Position numbers and translations under genes: made by a program. Positions 8,996 through 18,943 of a stretch of 47,365 bases of DNA are shown here, piece after piece. The notes beneath the pieces are model-generated. The model was given only the letters and a program-made list of their open reading frames with translations, was not told the DNA's origin and did no database searches. How positions within the stretch are numbered: position 1 is the stretch's first letter; every line of letters starts with the position of its first letter. Origin of the DNA: Oceanococcus sp. (GTDB taxonomy: Bacteria; Pseudomonadota; Gammaproteobacteria; Nevskiales; Oceanococcaceae); the NCBI GenBank assembly GCA_030147945.1, contig JASBUL010000089.1:1-47365 (forward strand), given 5' to 3'.

Positions 8996-9797
8996 CGGGA
9001 TAAGCCCCTGATTTCACAGCTTTAACGTATTCGCGAATAGCGCCTTCGACATCACCGGCCTCAGCCAGAAAATCACGCACGAAACGCGGACGACGACCAC
9101 GACTGACACCCAGAATATCGTGCAGGACCAGAATCTGCCCATCCACATGCGCACCGGCGCCGATGCCGATGACCGGCACACCAGCAGCCTCGGTGATGGT
9201 TTTGGCCAGTGTGTTGGGCACGCATTCCAGCAATAGCATGTCGGCCCCCGCCTCTTCCAGCACACGGGCGTCCTCGATCATCTCAGCAGCGACCGCCTCA
9301 TCACGACCCTGGACTTTGAAGCCGCCCAGCTTATGAATGAGTTGCGGACGCAAGCCCAGGTGGCCACACACCGGCACGCCACGATCGGTCAGGAAACGCA
9401 CGATCTCGGCCTGCACCGCACCACCCTCAAGCTTGACCATCTTGGCAAAGCCTTCCTGCATCAAGCGGCGTGCGTTGAAAATCGCTTCGTCGGTGGTGGA
9501 GAAGCTCAGGAAAGGCATGTCAGCGACCAGAAATCCTCGCTGCAAACCATGCGCCGTGGCACGTGTGTGATACACGATGTCGTCGATGGTGACGGCAACC
9601 GTACTTGGCTGCCCATGGATCACCATGCCCAGCGAATCACCGACCAGCACCAGCTCAACACCAGCGGTGTCCTCCAGCTTGGCGAAACTGGCGTCGTACG
9701 CCGTCAGGCAGGCGATTTTCTCGCCCTCTTCGCGCATCTTGGCGAAGTCCTGCAGGGTCAGCGGTCGGATGCTGTCGTCAGATGTGGAGGGATACAT
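8970..9797 (-). CDS. panB: 3-methyl-2-oxobutanoate hydroxymethyltransferase (ketopantoate hydroxymethyltransferase)
   Basis: First committed step of pantothenate synthesis: adds a hydroxymethyl group from methylenetetrahydrofolate to alpha-ketoisovalerate. The 275-residue TIM-barrel protein shows LTAYDASFA, the magnesium-binding VGDSLGMVIHG, the HLGLRPQ segment and the C-terminal GIGAGAHVDGQILVLHD. It follows folK by 50 bp and is followed by panC with overlap. Its cofactor comes from the folate pathway served by folK. Confidence 0.97.
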   Translation of the reverse strand: MYPSTSDDSIRPLTLQDFAKMREEGEKIACLTAYDASFAKLEDTAGVELVLVGDSLGMVIHGQPSTVAVTIDDIVYHTRATAHGLQRGFLVADMPFLSFSTTDEAIFNARRLMQEGFAKMVKLEGGAVQAEIVRFLTDRGVPVCGHLGLRPQLIHKLGGFKVQGRDEAVAAEMIEDARVLEEAGADMLLLECVPNTLAKTITEAAGVPVIGIGAGAHVDGQILVLHDILGVSRGRRPRFVRDFLAEAGDVEGAIREYVKAVKSGAYPDVEHTFGG

Positions 9798-9847
9798 GAG
9801 AGTCTCCGTAAGGGGCGCCTATCATACTGATGTTCAGCGCCGGAATG

Positions 9848-10360
9848 TCAGGCCCGCGACGCCCACAAAGAAAGCGCCGGAGCATGCAGTGCACGGCGGC
9901 AGCGCGCGACCAGACCCTGTCCCGGAATATGGACCGCGGCGCCGATGTCATGCCACGGCTCAAGTACGAAACTGCGCCGATGCAATTCCGGATGCGGCAC
10001 ACTCAAACCCGGGCGTTCGATCACCTCGGCACCGAAGCACAGCAGGTCAAGATCAAGTTCGCGCGCTTGCCAGCGTACACCGGCCTGGCGCAGGCGTCCG
10101 TGCTCACGCTCGATTCTCAGCAGGACGTCAAGCAGCGCCTCGGCTTCAAGCGAACTGCGCAGGGCCGCCACCGCATTGCAATAGTCCGGTTGTGGTGCAG
10201 CCTGCGGCCCGGCGGTCAGCGCCGGGGTGCGATAGAAGGCCGAAACGGCACTGACCCGGATGCCGGGTTGCCGATCCAGTGCTCGCAGCGCTGAGCGTAG
10301 CAACGCCGGGGAATCCCCCAGGTTGCTGCCCAAGCCAACCCAGGCGATCCGGGCGCTCAT
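9848..10360 (-). CDS. folK: 2-amino-4-hydroxy-6-hydroxymethyldihydropteridine diphosphokinase (HPPK)
   Basis: Transfers pyrophosphate from ATP to the pterin in folate synthesis. The 170-residue protein starts MSARIAWVGLGSNLGD at 10360, one base after the pcnB stop codon (TGACATG), so translation is probably coupled. YRTPA, the catalytic RELDLDLL motif and VPHPELHRRSFVL are present. The loop before the catalytic aspartates reads RWQARELDLD where many homologues have R-W-G-P-R; the functional aspartates and Arg remain. A longer frame upstream is a pcnB shadow. Confidence 0.94.
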   Translation of the reverse strand: MSARIAWVGLGSNLGDSPALLRSALRALDRQPGIRVSAVSAFYRTPALTAGPQAAPQPDYCNAVAALRSSLEAEALLDVLLRIEREHGRLRQAGVRWQARELDLDLLCFGAEVIERPGLSVPHPELHRRSFVLEPWHDIGAAVHIPGQGLVARCRRALHAPALSLWASRA

Positions 10361-10361
10361 G

Positions 10362-11717
10362 TCAGCGGCGCTTGCGCCGGCGACGACGTCGCCCTGCACC
10401 CGCACCGGTGGGACCGGCCGGTGCCGACTCGGCCATCTGCTTGCGCTCTTCATGGTCGACATCCTGAAACGCCGTCCACCACTCGACCAGGGCCGGATCG
10501 GCCTCGCCGGCCTGCGCACGCAGGGCCAGAAAATCGTATGCCGCACGAAAACGCTTGTTTTCCAGCAAGCGCAGCGGGCGCTTGCCGCGGCGGAAATCGA
10601 AACGCGACTGCAAATGCCAGATATCCGCCTGCATGCCGGAAAAGCGGCGCGGGATGGCCACCGTGCGGCATTGCTCCGCGATGACCTCACTGGCGCCCTG
10701 GGCCAGAGCCGGCGAAGGTGGCACACCCTGCTCGCGCAAGGCCGCACAAGCCGCGCGCGCAGGCGCCCACAGCATGGCCGCAAACACGAAGGCCGGCGTG
10801 ACAGGCTTATCTTGAGCCAGGCGTTGCGCGGTGCTGCGCAACGCCAGCCGGATCAAATCCTCAACCTGACCGCTGTCATCCGACTCGATGGCTGCTGCCA
10901 CCTGCGGGAACAACACATCGAAAAGACCGAAGTGACGCAAACCGTCAAAGTTGGCTTCGGCCTTCTCGGACAGGAACAGCTTGAGCACTTCGTCGAACAA
11001 TCGTGCCGGCGGCACATCGGCCAGCAGGCCGGTCAGTGCCGGAATCGGCGCGGCTGCCGAGGGATCGATGGTGAAATCCAGCTTGCTGGCAAAACGCACG
11101 GCGCGCAGCATGCGCACCGGATCTTCGCGATAGCGGGTGACCGGGTCACCGATCAGGCGCAAACGACGCTCGGCCAGATCCTGCATGCCGCCGACATAAT
11201 CGACCACGGCATAGTCACGAATGTCGTAGTACAGCGCGTTGATGGTGAAATCACGCCGAAACGCGTCCTGCTCCATCGAGCCATAGACGTTGTCACGCAG
11301 GATGCGACCGCTGTCATCCAGCATGTGCGCCGCTTCGTCGCGCTCGTCCTCGGCGACCAGCGCGGCATCCGCCTCGGCAATATCGTCGGCGTCTTCCTCG
11401 TCGGGGCTGCGCGGCGCCGCGCGAAACGTCGCCACCTCGATGATCTCACCGCCGAAGCGCACGTGAGCCAGGCGGAAACGACGCCCGATCAGACGGCAAC
11501 GCCGAAACGTCTCCTGCACCTGCTCCGGGCGCGCATCGGTGGCGACATCGAAATCCTTGGGATCAAGACCCACCAGCAGATCGCGCACACCGCCACCGAC
11601 CAGCAAGGCCTGGTAGCCGGCATCCTTGAGTCCATACAGGGTCTGCAACGCAGCGCGACTGAGGCGCGAGCGCGATATCGTGTGTTCCGGGCGTGGCACC
11701 CGAATGGGATCGCTAAT
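10362..11717 (-). CDS. pcnB: Poly(A) polymerase I (PcnB), probable ATT start
   Basis: Adds 3' poly(A) tails that mark RNA for decay. The nucleotidyltransferase core shows LLVGGGVRDLL and the metal-binding PKDFDVAT; NCRLIG-type, RRDFTINALYY and RYREDPVRMLRAVRFASKL blocks follow, and the C-terminus is an Arg/Lys-rich tail as in E. coli. An acidic insert (SPDEEDADD...) lies near residues 105-130. I place the start at ATT (11717), with GGAG at 11725-11728 seven bases upstream. An in-frame ATG at 11732 sits six bases after a terminator stem and has no ribosome-binding site. E. coli pcnB is known to start at AUU. It leads the pcnB-folK-panB-panC-panD-pgi block. Confidence 0.93.
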   Translation of the reverse strand: MSDPIRVPRPEHTISRSRLSRAALQTLYGLKDAGYQALLVGGGVRDLLVGLDPKDFDVATDARPEQVQETFRRCRLIGRRFRLAHVRFGGEIIEVATFRAAPRSPDEEDADDIAEADAALVAEDERDEAAHMLDDSGRILRDNVYGSMEQDAFRRDFTINALYYDIRDYAVVDYVGGMQDLAERRLRLIGDPVTRYREDPVRMLRAVRFASKLDFTIDPSAAAPIPALTGLLADVPPARLFDEVLKLFLSEKAEANFDGLRHFGLFDVLFPQVAAAIESDDSGQVEDLIRLALRSTAQRLAQDKPVTPAFVFAAMLWAPARAACAALREQGVPPSPALAQGASEVIAEQCRTVAIPRRFSGMQADIWHLQSRFDFRRGKRPLRLLENKRFRAAYDFLALRAQAGEADPALVEWWTAFQDVDHEERKQMAESAPAGPTGAGAGRRRRRRKRR

Positions 11718-11734
11718 GGAACTGCTCCGCATAC

Positions 11735-11757
11735 AAAAGAACCCCGAAACGGGGTTC
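11735..11757 (-). terminator. Rho-independent terminator of the chemotaxis operon
   Basis: On the minus strand GAACCCCG-TTT-CGGGGTTC forms a perfect 8-bp stem (11739-11757) followed directly by TTTT. It lies 59 bp after the last che gene and only a few bases before pcnB, so pcnB transcripts either start inside or beyond it or arise from read-through. Confidence 0.75.
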
Positions 11758-11815
11758 AGATGCGCTGATTATAGGGAAACTTGGTGGCTTTTCGCAGCGC
11801 TGCGTTGCGCCTTGC

Positions 11816-13036
11816 TCAAAACAGCTCGACCGCACCGGAATCCATGGAGACCTGCTCGACCGGTTTGTGAGGCTGTCGCTTCCAGTCCTCATGTTTGGGC
11901 TCGATGCGGGCGCGCGCTTCGGCCAGATCGGTCACGCTGGCCGCGCCACCCTGGGCATCACCGAAACCGCTCTGCAACGAGCGCGCTTCGCCGCCCATGT
12001 CGGCCAGTCGGTCAAGGTGCACATAGGCCGCGTTGACCGCCTGGGTGGTGATGTCACCGAATTGCAGCGAGCGCACAGCCCGGTTGACCGCCGCGGCGAT
12101 GCGTTCACCACACGCGGACACCTGGCCAATACCTTCGGCCAGCGCCCGGTTGATGCCCTCGGCCTGAACAACCAGCGTCTCGACCCGGCTGCGGGCATCC
12201 TCGCTGGCGGCCATGTCACGTGCCGCCATGTCCTTGACCGCGTTGCGCACCTTGGCCATGGCCTCGCGTGAATCATGCACGCGCTTGCGGATCTGATCAT
12301 TGAAGCTGGTGGAACGTTCGGACAGGCTGCGCACCTCTTCCGCAACCACCGCAAAACCGCGCCCGGCATCACCCGCACGCGCCGCTTCGATGGCCGCGTT
12401 CAGGGCCAGCAGATTGGTCTGGTCGGCAATCGACTTGACGTCTTCCAGCAACTCGAACACGGCATCCAGATGGCCGGCCATGTCGTCAATGCGCTCGACA
12501 TTCTGAGCGCTGTGATTGCTTTCCTGGGCCAGCACGTCGACCAACCGACTCATCAGCTCTCCGGCGCGCGAGGCGAAGCCGCGCAGATCCAGGGTACCGC
12601 TGTCATCACCGGCCTCGACTATGCGCCGCATTTCGCCTTCCTGGGCATTGGAATGACGCTGGATTTCGTCAAAGCTGGAGCTGATATCCGAGACCGCCTC
12701 AGCCACCAGATCGTGAACCCGCTGCATCTCACCGCGCAGCTGGGCAATTTCACTCTCGGCCATGCTCTGGGTGTCCTTGAGCAACTGACGGTAGCGCTCG
12801 ACCTCGGCATTGTTCGCCGGCCGCACTTCACCGCTGTGGATGCGAACGCGCTGATCGGCCACCGACCACAGCAAATAGCCCCAGGCCGCGCCCATGCTGG
12901 CCATGACCATCCACAGCAAGGCCGGGTGGACCGGAGCCAGCGCGCTGACACACACCGCAAGCGTGGTCGCCAGCGGCATCATCAAGGGTTTGAAGTCGGC
13001 TTTGATCATTGCAGTGTTCTCCATGATCTTGGTCAT
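11816..13036 (-). CDS. Methyl-accepting chemotaxis protein-like signal transducer without sensor domain
   Basis: 406 residues. Two adjacent hydrophobic segments (~17-60) form a membrane hairpin with no room for a periplasmic ligand domain. A coiled-coil (~75-130) and an MCP signalling domain follow, with the hairpin tip around [27 protein letters not shown], close to the CheA/CheW-binding consensus, and the [12 protein letters not shown] segment. It presumably receives input from a partner or a cytoplasmic cue. It overlaps cheB by ATGA and ends the operon. Its C-terminus (GAVELF) resembles that of CheD (GVVELFS). It has no xWxxF pentapeptide. Confidence 0.85.
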   Translation of the reverse strand: MTKIMENTAMIKADFKPLMMPLATTLAVCVSALAPVHPALLWMVMASMGAAWGYLLWSVADQRVRIHSGEVRPANNAEVERYRQLLKDTQSMAESEIAQLRGEMQRVHDLVAEAVSDISSSFDEIQRHSNAQEGEMRRIVEAGDDSGTLDLRGFASRAGELMSRLVDVLAQESNHSAQNVERIDDMAGHLDAVFELLEDVKSIADQTNLLALNAAIEAARAGDAGRGFAVVAEEVRSLSERSTSFNDQIRKRVHDSREAMAKVRNAVKDMAARDMAASEDARSRVETLVVQAEGINRALAEGIGQVSACGERIAAAVNRAVRSLQFGDITTQAVNAAYVHLDRLADMGGEARSLQSGFGDAQGGAASVTDLAEARARIEPKHEDWKRQPHKPVEQVSMDSGAVELF

Positions 13037-14100
13037 CGGCAGTTGTGTTTGAGTCTTGAGCCTTGACGGGCAAATTCGCCCAGGGCACCGGCCACCTCGC
13101 CCAGGCTGACCTGGCGACAGGCGGCATCCAGACGGTGAGCCGCACCAGGCATGCCCCAGACCACGCTGCTGGCTTCGTCCTGGATCACGGTAAATGCCCC
13201 TTCTTCGCGCATCTGTTTGAGGCCCCGCGCACCGTCGTCACCCATACCGGTCAGCAGCACACCACAGGCGTTGGCACCGCAGTTGGCCGCCACCGAGCGG
13301 AACAGCACATCGACACTCGGGCGATGTCGGTTGACCGGCTCGGCCTTGCTCAGGCGGCAATACCAGCGGGCCCCGCTGCGGGCGACTTCCAGATGATCGT
13401 CGCCAGGGGCCACGTAGGCATGTCCGGGCCGGATCTGCTCGCCATCGCTGGCCTGACACACGGCCAGCGCGGAGGCCTTGTTGAGGCGCTCGGCAAAGGA
13501 CGCGCTGAAGGCTTCCGGAATGTGTTGAGCAATCACGATGGCCGGCGAGTCCGCCGACATCTGCGACAGCACTTCGCGCACCGCTTCGGTGCCGCCGGTC
13601 GAGGCGCCGATGGCAATCAGGCGATCGGTGGTTTCATAGCGAATCTGAGTCGCCTCGGATGTCCGCACGGGCGGGCTATCCGAGCGCATGCGCGGTCGGC
13701 TGATAGCCGCGATCTTGACCTTCTCGATCAGCTCGGCAGCACTCGACTCCAGGCCCTGCGCCACGCCCAGCGTCGGCTTGGCGACGAAATCCACCGCGCC
13801 GAGTTCAAGCGCACTGAGGGTGGTTGCGGCACCTTGCTGGGTCAGCGATGAAACCATGATCACCGGCATGGGACGCAGACGCATGAGATTCTCGAGAAAC
13901 TTGAGACCGTCCATGCGCGGCATTTCCACATCCAGAGTCAGCACATCCGGACTGAGTTCCTTGATCTTCTCGCGTGCGACAAAGGGGTCCTGCGCCGTGC
14001 CCACCACATCGATCTGTGCATCCTGACTGAGCAGTTCACTCAGCAGCTGACGCACCAGCGCCGAATCGTCAACGATGAGAACACGAATCGGACGGCTCAC
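13033..14100 (-). CDS. cheB: Chemotaxis protein-glutamate methylesterase/glutaminase CheB
   Basis: Response-regulator methylesterase that removes receptor methyl groups for adaptation. The receiver domain has acidic DD at 11-12 and phosphoacceptor Asp57 ([11 protein letters not shown]). The esterase domain has the catalytic Ser in IGASTGG, His in AQHIPEAFS and Asp in GMGDDGARG. The start is GTG at 14100, overlapping the CheD stop by four bases (GTGA). An open frame extends further upstream but only shadows cheD. The stop overlaps the next gene in ATGA. 355 residues, normal length. Confidence 0.96.
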   Translation of the reverse strand: MSRPIRVLIVDDSALVRQLLSELLSQDAQIDVVGTAQDPFVAREKIKELSPDVLTLDVEMPRMDGLKFLENLMRLRPMPVIMVSSLTQQGAATTLSALELGAVDFVAKPTLGVAQGLESSAAELIEKVKIAAISRPRMRSDSPPVRTSEATQIRYETTDRLIAIGASTGGTEAVREVLSQMSADSPAIVIAQHIPEAFSASFAERLNKASALAVCQASDGEQIRPGHAYVAPGDDHLEVARSGARWYCRLSKAEPVNRHRPSVDVLFRSVAANCGANACGVLLTGMGDDGARGLKQMREEGAFTVIQDEASSVVWGMPGAAHRLDAACRQVSLGEVAGALGEFARQGSRLKHNCR

Positions 14101-14729
14101 GAGAACAGCTCCACAACACCATCCTGACGCACCACCTGATCCTGCAATGCGGTTTCCGCGCGCTCGATGTCCGGGACATCTGCAACCGCCAGAGTCCGCA
14201 CCATGACCTGGCCGGTGTGCGGGAAAAAATGAATACGGCGCGGGCTGTCTCCACCCATGTCCTGGGCGCTCACGCGGATGTTTTCGCGGGCCAGAAACGC
14301 CAGCACGAAATCGGCGTTCTGCTGCCCGACCAGACTGCGCGTCATACGCCGCGCCACATTGCCGCCGCCAAAAACCTTGGCTTGCAGGGCATCGCGTCGC
14401 GCGCCCAGGCTGAGCAATCCGTTGATCAGCAGCTCCATGGCGTGGACACCGTAGCGCGCGGCTGCCAGACCATCGCTCTGACGGTTTTGCGGCAGCAGAA
14501 AATGATTCATGCCGCCGATCTGGCGCTGCGGATCGTGGATGCAGGCCGCGACACACGAGCCCAGCAGGGTCACGATCATGATGTCGCTGGCGGTGGCGTA
14601 ATACTCACCGGGCAGAACCTTGATCGCTTCGCTGCGAAAGTGTCGATCGCGGTAGAGAAAATGGGCGGTGCCCACGCCCAGCATTTCGCTGTCACTGGGC
14701 AGACCGCTGGAACAGGGCCAGGCGCTCAT
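14097..14729 (-). CDS. cheD: Chemoreceptor glutamine deamidase CheD
   Basis: Deamidates receptor glutamines and, in some systems, modulates receptors or CheC. The catalytic Cys lies in LLGSCVAAC, the His in GGMNHFLLP, and a GGGNVARRM segment follows. 210 residues. The C-terminus has a ~20-residue extension ending GVVELFS that resembles the tail of the MCP-like protein encoded two genes downstream. It overlaps cheR by ATGA and cheB by GTGA. No cheC is visible in the window. Confidence 0.94.
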   Translation of the reverse strand: MSAWPCSSGLPSDSEMLGVGTAHFLYRDRHFRSEAIKVLPGEYYATASDIMIVTLLGSCVAACIHDPQRQIGGMNHFLLPQNRQSDGLAAARYGVHAMELLINGLLSLGARRDALQAKVFGGGNVARRMTRSLVGQQNADFVLAFLARENIRVSAQDMGGDSPRRIHFFPHTGQVMVRTLAVADVPDIERAETALQDQVVRQDGVVELFS

Positions 14730-15550
14730 GCCGGCAAACGCCGGTAGCTTGTGCGCCCGACCATCTCAAACAGGTCGTCGCACTGAAACTGGCTCTCCGA
14801 GTGGCCAACATACAGATAGCCACCCGGTTTGATGTGGGCCGCGAAACGGCGCACCAGGTCGCGCTGGGTCAGTTTGTCGAAGTAGATCATCACATTGCGA
14901 CAAAACACCACATCCAGCGCCGCTGGCACGGGCCATTGCGGCGCCAGCAGGTTGACCTGCTGGAACTGCACGCGCCTGAGCAGCTGCGGGCGGATACGAC
15001 AGCGGCCGACGTTGGGCCCTGTGCCCTTGAGGAAGTAGCGCTGCCGACGCGCTTTCGACAGGCCCTCGATCCGCTCCAGCGGATAGATGCCATGTGCTGC
15101 GGTGTTCAGCACCTGCGTGTCGATATCGGAGGCGATGATCTCGAACCGGCGCGGCCCCTGCGCGGCGACCTCATCGGCCACCATGGCGATGGACCACGGC
15201 TCCTCACCGGTGGAACTGGCGCTGCACCAGATGCGAAACACATCCTGACCCTGCGCCGCTCGCAGCTGCTGCGCCAGGTGCTCGAAATGATGAGGCTCGC
15301 GGAAGAAGGCCGTCAGGTTGGTGGTCAGGGCATTGGTGAAATGCTGCCACTCGGCCGAGTCCGGATCCTGATCCAGCTGATCCAGATAGCACGGCAGTGA
15401 ATCCAGGCTGAGCGCGCGCAGGCGCTTGGCCAGACGTCCCTGAACCATGGCCTGCTTGCTGTCGCCCAGAGCTATGCCAGCGCGCTGGTAAATCAGCCCG
15501 CGGACCCGCTCAAAGGTCTGGCGATCGAAGGACGGATCAAGGCTCATCAT
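14726..15550 (-). CDS. cheR: Chemotaxis protein methyltransferase CheR
   Basis: SAM-dependent methylation of receptor glutamates. The N-terminal helical domain (~1-75, LIYQRAGI) precedes TNLTAFFRE and the SAM-binding fold with IWCSASSTGEEPWSIAM and VVFCRNVMIYFD; PGGYLYVGHSES ends it. 274 residues; the second of two adjacent Met codons is an equally good start. The neighbouring MCP ends in HWTEF, a likely docking pentapeptide for this enzyme. Confidence 0.96.
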   Translation of the reverse strand: MMSLDPSFDRQTFERVRGLIYQRAGIALGDSKQAMVQGRLAKRLRALSLDSLPCYLDQLDQDPDSAEWQHFTNALTTNLTAFFREPHHFEHLAQQLRAAQGQDVFRIWCSASSTGEEPWSIAMVADEVAAQGPRRFEIIASDIDTQVLNTAAHGIYPLERIEGLSKARRQRYFLKGTGPNVGRCRIRPQLLRRVQFQQVNLLAPQWPVPAALDVVFCRNVMIYFDKLTQRDLVRRFAAHIKPGGYLYVGHSESQFQCDDLFEMVGRTSYRRLPA

Positions 15551-15614
15551 GCGCTCGTGGCAATCTCGGAGGAGGTGCTGCGGTCACACTGGCGACCGCA
15601 GCACAAGGGCTGAC

Positions 15615-18392
15615 CTAGAACTCGGTCCAGTGCTCATCAGCCTCCGAAGCTTTGGGCAACGGCACGCTGGCGGCCGGCGCACGCTCCTCGCGTGCGCCAC
15701 GCTGGCGCTGAACGACCTGCGCATGAACCTTGGGCGCCTTCGCCTCGGTCCGCGGCGCCGGACGGGCCGGCTCGGACACCACGATGGCGCGCTCGGCGTC
15801 TTCTGCGCTGATGCGGAAGCGGGCAACTTGACTGGCCAGTTCGCCGCCTTGATCGAGCATGGATTTGGCCGAGGCCGAAGACTGTTCGACCAGCGCCGCA
15901 TTCTGCTGAGTCGCGTCGTCCATCTGAGCAATGGTTTGATTGATCTGTTCGATGCCGCTGGACTGCTCCTGCGACGCTGCCGAGATCTCCGCCATGATGT
16001 CGGTGACTCGCTTCACCGCCGTGACAATCTCTTGCATGGTCACACCGGCCTGCTCGACCAGCTTGGAGCCGTCTTCAATGCGCTCAACCGAGTTGGAGAT
16101 CAAGGCCTTGATTTCCTTGGCTGCCCCCGAGGAGCGCTGGGCCAGTGAACGCACCTCGCTGGCGACGACCGCGAAGCCACGGCCTTGCTCGCCCGCGCGG
16201 GCCGCCTCTACCGCGGCGTTGAGCGCCAGGATATTGGTCTGGAAGGCGATGCCTTCGATCACGCTGATGATGTCTTCGATCTTCTTCGAGGCCTCGGTGA
16301 TTTCCGCCATGCGGGTGACCACATCGCCGACCACGGAGCCGCCCTTGGTCGCCACGTCGGAGGCACCAATGGCCAGCTGATTGGCCTGCTTGGCGTTGTC
16401 CGCGTTCTGCTTCACGGTGGACGTCAGCTCCTCCATGCTGGAGGCGGTTTCCTCCAGGCTCGCCGCCTGTTCCTCGGTGCGACTGGAAAGATCTTCGCTG
16501 CCAGCAGAAATGTCCGAGGCTGCGGAATTGATGTCGTCCGAGGCCGACTTGATCGCCACCACCATTTCGCCCAGCGAGTCGATGGTCTGATTCAGGTTGA
16601 CCTTGAGTTCGGCAAAGGTGCCGCTGTATTCGGCATCCATGCGCTGGGTGAGATCACCCTGAGCCAGCGCACTGAGCACCCGAATGACATCGTTGAAACC
16701 GACCTGACAGGTATCCAGCAGCTGGTTGATGCCTTTGGCCAGGGATTCGAAGAAGCCGGTTTTGCCATCCAGGCTGACCCGGTCATCGAACTCGCCACGG
16801 CTGGATGCCGCCACGATATTGCCGATTTCCTCTTCGACGGCGACTTCGGCCGTGCGGTCGATCCACTCGACCACCGTGCCGGCGTGCTCACCGCTCTCGG
16901 TCATGATCGGGCTGGCGATCAGACCAAAGGACAGCGGCCCGACCTTGATCTGGGTGCGATAGGTCTCACGCAGATTGGCCAGCATGCCGGCCTGGTGAGC
17001 CGGATTGCGATGGAATTGATCGATGGAGTTGCCGATCAGATTGTCGACATTGAAACTCGGAAGAACCTTGCGCAGCTCCTCCTGATTGCGTCGCAGCATG
17101 CCCACCACAGCCGCATTCATGTAGGTGATGGTGCGCTCGGCGTTGGCGATCATCACATTGCCGCTGACATTGTCCAGCGCATTGCGAATCTGCATGTTTT
17201 CGGCCGCCACCTTGCGCTCCTGCTCGGCCTTGGCGTCGAGTTCGGATTGCATCTTCAGTTCAGCCGTGCGGTCCTGCCACTCAACCACGGTACCCAGACG
17301 CGCACCATCCTGATCAATGACCGGGCTGGCGATCAGCCCGAAGGTGCGCCCGCCCAGACAGATATTGGCGCGATGCGGCTGCTTGAGCGCCTCCAGCATC
17401 TTGATCTGGTGTTCCGGATTCTTGTGGAAGGCATCAATGTTGCCCCCCAGCAGACCGTCCACACGAAAACCGGGCAGCTCTTTCTGGATATCCGATTCGG
17501 CCTCACGCAGCATGCCCTGAACCGACTCGTTCATGTAGGTGATCTGACGGTCGTTGTCGGCAATCATCACATTGGTGGTGACGTTGTCCAGCGCATTCTT
17601 GATGCGCAGATTGGTGCGACCAACTTCTTCCATCTGGCGCTGACTGGCGGCGATGTCGTCGAGCATCTGGTTGATACCCTCGCACAGCTCGCCGATCGGA
17701 CCGTGCGCGCCACTGGTGTCAATACGCGCACTCATGTCACCGGCCCGCGCGGCTGCAACCACCGTATTGGTCTGATGGACCGCATCTTCGACCGCGGCGT
17801 TGGCCTGCACCTGGGCGGTGATATCGGTCGCGTACTTGACCACCTTGAGGGGGTTGCCAGCGCTGTCAAAAACCGGGTTGTAGCTCGCCTGAATCCAGAT
17901 TTCGGAACCGTCCTTGCCGATCCTTCGGTACTGTCCGGCGTCGAACTGTCCGCGCCCCAGATGGGTCCAGAACGCACTGTACTCGGGGCTCGCTGCATCG
18001 TCTGGATCAACGAAGATGCGGTGGTGCTTACCGACGATCTCGTCCAGCCGATATCCCAACGCGGACAGGAAGTTGTCGTTGGCGTGACGGATGGTGCCAT
18101 CCAGATCGAACTCGATAACGGCCTGGGAGCGATTGATGGCGGCCACCTGCCCTTCCAGATCAGCCAGATGTTCGGCGCTGACGCCGCGCGCATCGGAGGC
18201 GTTGTGACGCAAGGCGGCCACGCTGCCCGCAGCAACCGCGGCTAGCGTCATCAGCGCCCAGGCCACGAAGCCGGACAGGGGCATCTGGCCACTGCCGAAA
18301 AGACCGCCGCCGATAGCCAGGGCGAGTGCCGCCAGCGTGGGCAGAAACACCCAGGCGTTGAAGCTTGCGGGGGATTGATCGGATGATGTCAT
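15615..18392 (-). CDS. Methyl-accepting chemotaxis protein with three PAS domains and C-terminal pentapeptide
   Basis: 925 residues from the ATG at 18392, chosen because AGGAG lies seven bases upstream; a longer frame runs back into cheW. Two membrane segments (~13-33 and 41-61) are followed by PAS1 (~82-194), then two PAS units that look like a recent tandem duplication (~262-379 and ~399-517, each containing NALDNV, NVMIA, FGLIASP and GTVVEW). A HAMP-like region (~525-600) and the signalling domain (~620-850) follow, with methylation helix [17 protein letters not shown] and tip [20 protein letters not shown]. The last residues HWTEF fit the x-W-x-x-F CheR/CheB-tethering consensus, like GWEEF of P. 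aeruginosa McpB/Aer2 in the syntenic che2 cluster. Ligand unknown; redox or oxygen sensing is possible. Confidence 0.93.
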   Translation of the reverse strand: MTSSDQSPASFNAWVFLPTLAALALAIGGGLFGSGQMPLSGFVAWALMTLAAVAAGSVAALRHNASDARGVSAEHLADLEGQVAAINRSQAVIEFDLDGTIRHANDNFLSALGYRLDEIVGKHHRIFVDPDDAASPEYSAFWTHLGRGQFDAGQYRRIGKDGSEIWIQASYNPVFDSAGNPLKVVKYATDITAQVQANAAVEDAVHQTNTVVAAARAGDMSARIDTSGAHGPIGELCEGINQMLDDIAASQRQMEEVGRTNLRIKNALDNVTTNVMIADNDRQITYMNESVQGMLREAESDIQKELPGFRVDGLLGGNIDAFHKNPEHQIKMLEALKQPHRANICLGGRTFGLIASPVIDQDGARLGTVVEWQDRTAELKMQSELDAKAEQERKVAAENMQIRNALDNVSGNVMIANAERTITYMNAAVVGMLRRNQEELRKVLPSFNVDNLIGNSIDQFHRNPAHQAGMLANLRETYRTQIKVGPLSFGLIASPIMTESGEHAGTVVEWIDRTAEVAVEEEIGNIVAASSRGEFDDRVSLDGKTGFFESLAKGINQLLDTCQVGFNDVIRVLSALAQGDLTQRMDAEYSGTFAELKVNLNQTIDSLGEMVVAIKSASDDINSAASDISAGSEDLSSRTEEQAASLEETASSMEELTSTVKQNADNAKQANQLAIGASDVATKGGSVVGDVVTRMAEITEASKKIEDIISVIEGIAFQTNILALNAAVEAARAGEQGRGFAVVASEVRSLAQRSSGAAKEIKALISNSVERIEDGSKLVEQAGVTMQEIVTAVKRVTDIMAEISAASQEQSSGIEQINQTIAQMDDATQQNAALVEQSSASAKSMLDQGGELASQVARFRISAEDAERAIVVSEPARPAPRTEAKAPKVHAQVVQRQRGAREERAPAASVPLPKASEADEHWTEF

Positions 18393-18406
18393 TGTGGGAC
18401 TCCTGC

Positions 18407-18919
18407 CTAGGCGGCGTTTTCCAGAACGGTCATATCGGATGCACTCATCAGGCATTCGATATCGACCAGGATCAGCATGCGGTCATCGATGGCTCCGAGA
18501 CCGGTGATATAGCGGGTGTCGAGCACACCGTTGAATTCGGGCGGCGGACGTATCTGCGACTCCGCCAGGGTGAGGACGTCGGAGACGCCGTCGACGATCA
18601 TTCCGATGACCTTTTCGGCCATGTTGAGAATGATCATCACCGTCTGCTTGTCGTAGTCAGCCTGCTCCAGCTTGAGTTTCAAACGCAGGTCCACGACCGG
18701 CACGATGGTGCCGCGCAGGTTGATCACGCCCTTGATGTAGGCCGGTGCTTCCGGCAAACGGGTCACGCTGTCGTAACTGCGGATTTCCTGCACCTTGAGA
18801 ATATCGACGCCGTATTCCTCACCGCCGAGTCGGAAGCTGAGAAACTCGCGACGTGCGCCTTCAAGCTGCTCCGACTTCTCGGCTGCAGCACTGAGCGCCT
18901 GATCTTGGTTTTCGTTCAT
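18407..18919 (-). CDS. cheW: Chemotaxis adaptor CheW
   Basis: Links receptors to CheA. The 170-residue protein has a ~25-residue N-terminal extension, then the CheW SH3-like fold with [38 protein letters not shown], and VDGVSDV near the C-terminal half. It lies 14 bp before the MCP gene and 24 bp after cheA in the operon. Confidence 0.96.
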   Translation of the reverse strand: MNENQDQALSAAAEKSEQLEGARREFLSFRLGGEEYGVDILKVQEIRSYDSVTRLPEAPAYIKGVINLRGTIVPVVDLRLKLKLEQADYDKQTVMIILNMAEKVIGMIVDGVSDVLTLAESQIRPPPEFNGVLDTRYITGLGAIDDRMLILVDIECLMSASDMTVLENAA

Positions 18920-18943
18920 GGCTTGTGCCTGTTGTTCCGGGCG

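Noticed and set aside
14101..14556. N-terminal extension of the cheB frame
   Set aside because: It lies over cheD in another frame, is Arg/Pro-rich, and the receiver domain begins at the GTG (14100) overlapping the cheD stop.
16185..18245. 686-codon open frame on the plus strand opposite the large MCP
   Set aside because: The minus-strand MCP is clearly coding with recognised domains; long antisense frames are expected in GC-rich genes. The antisense product has no recognisable domain or ribosome-binding site.
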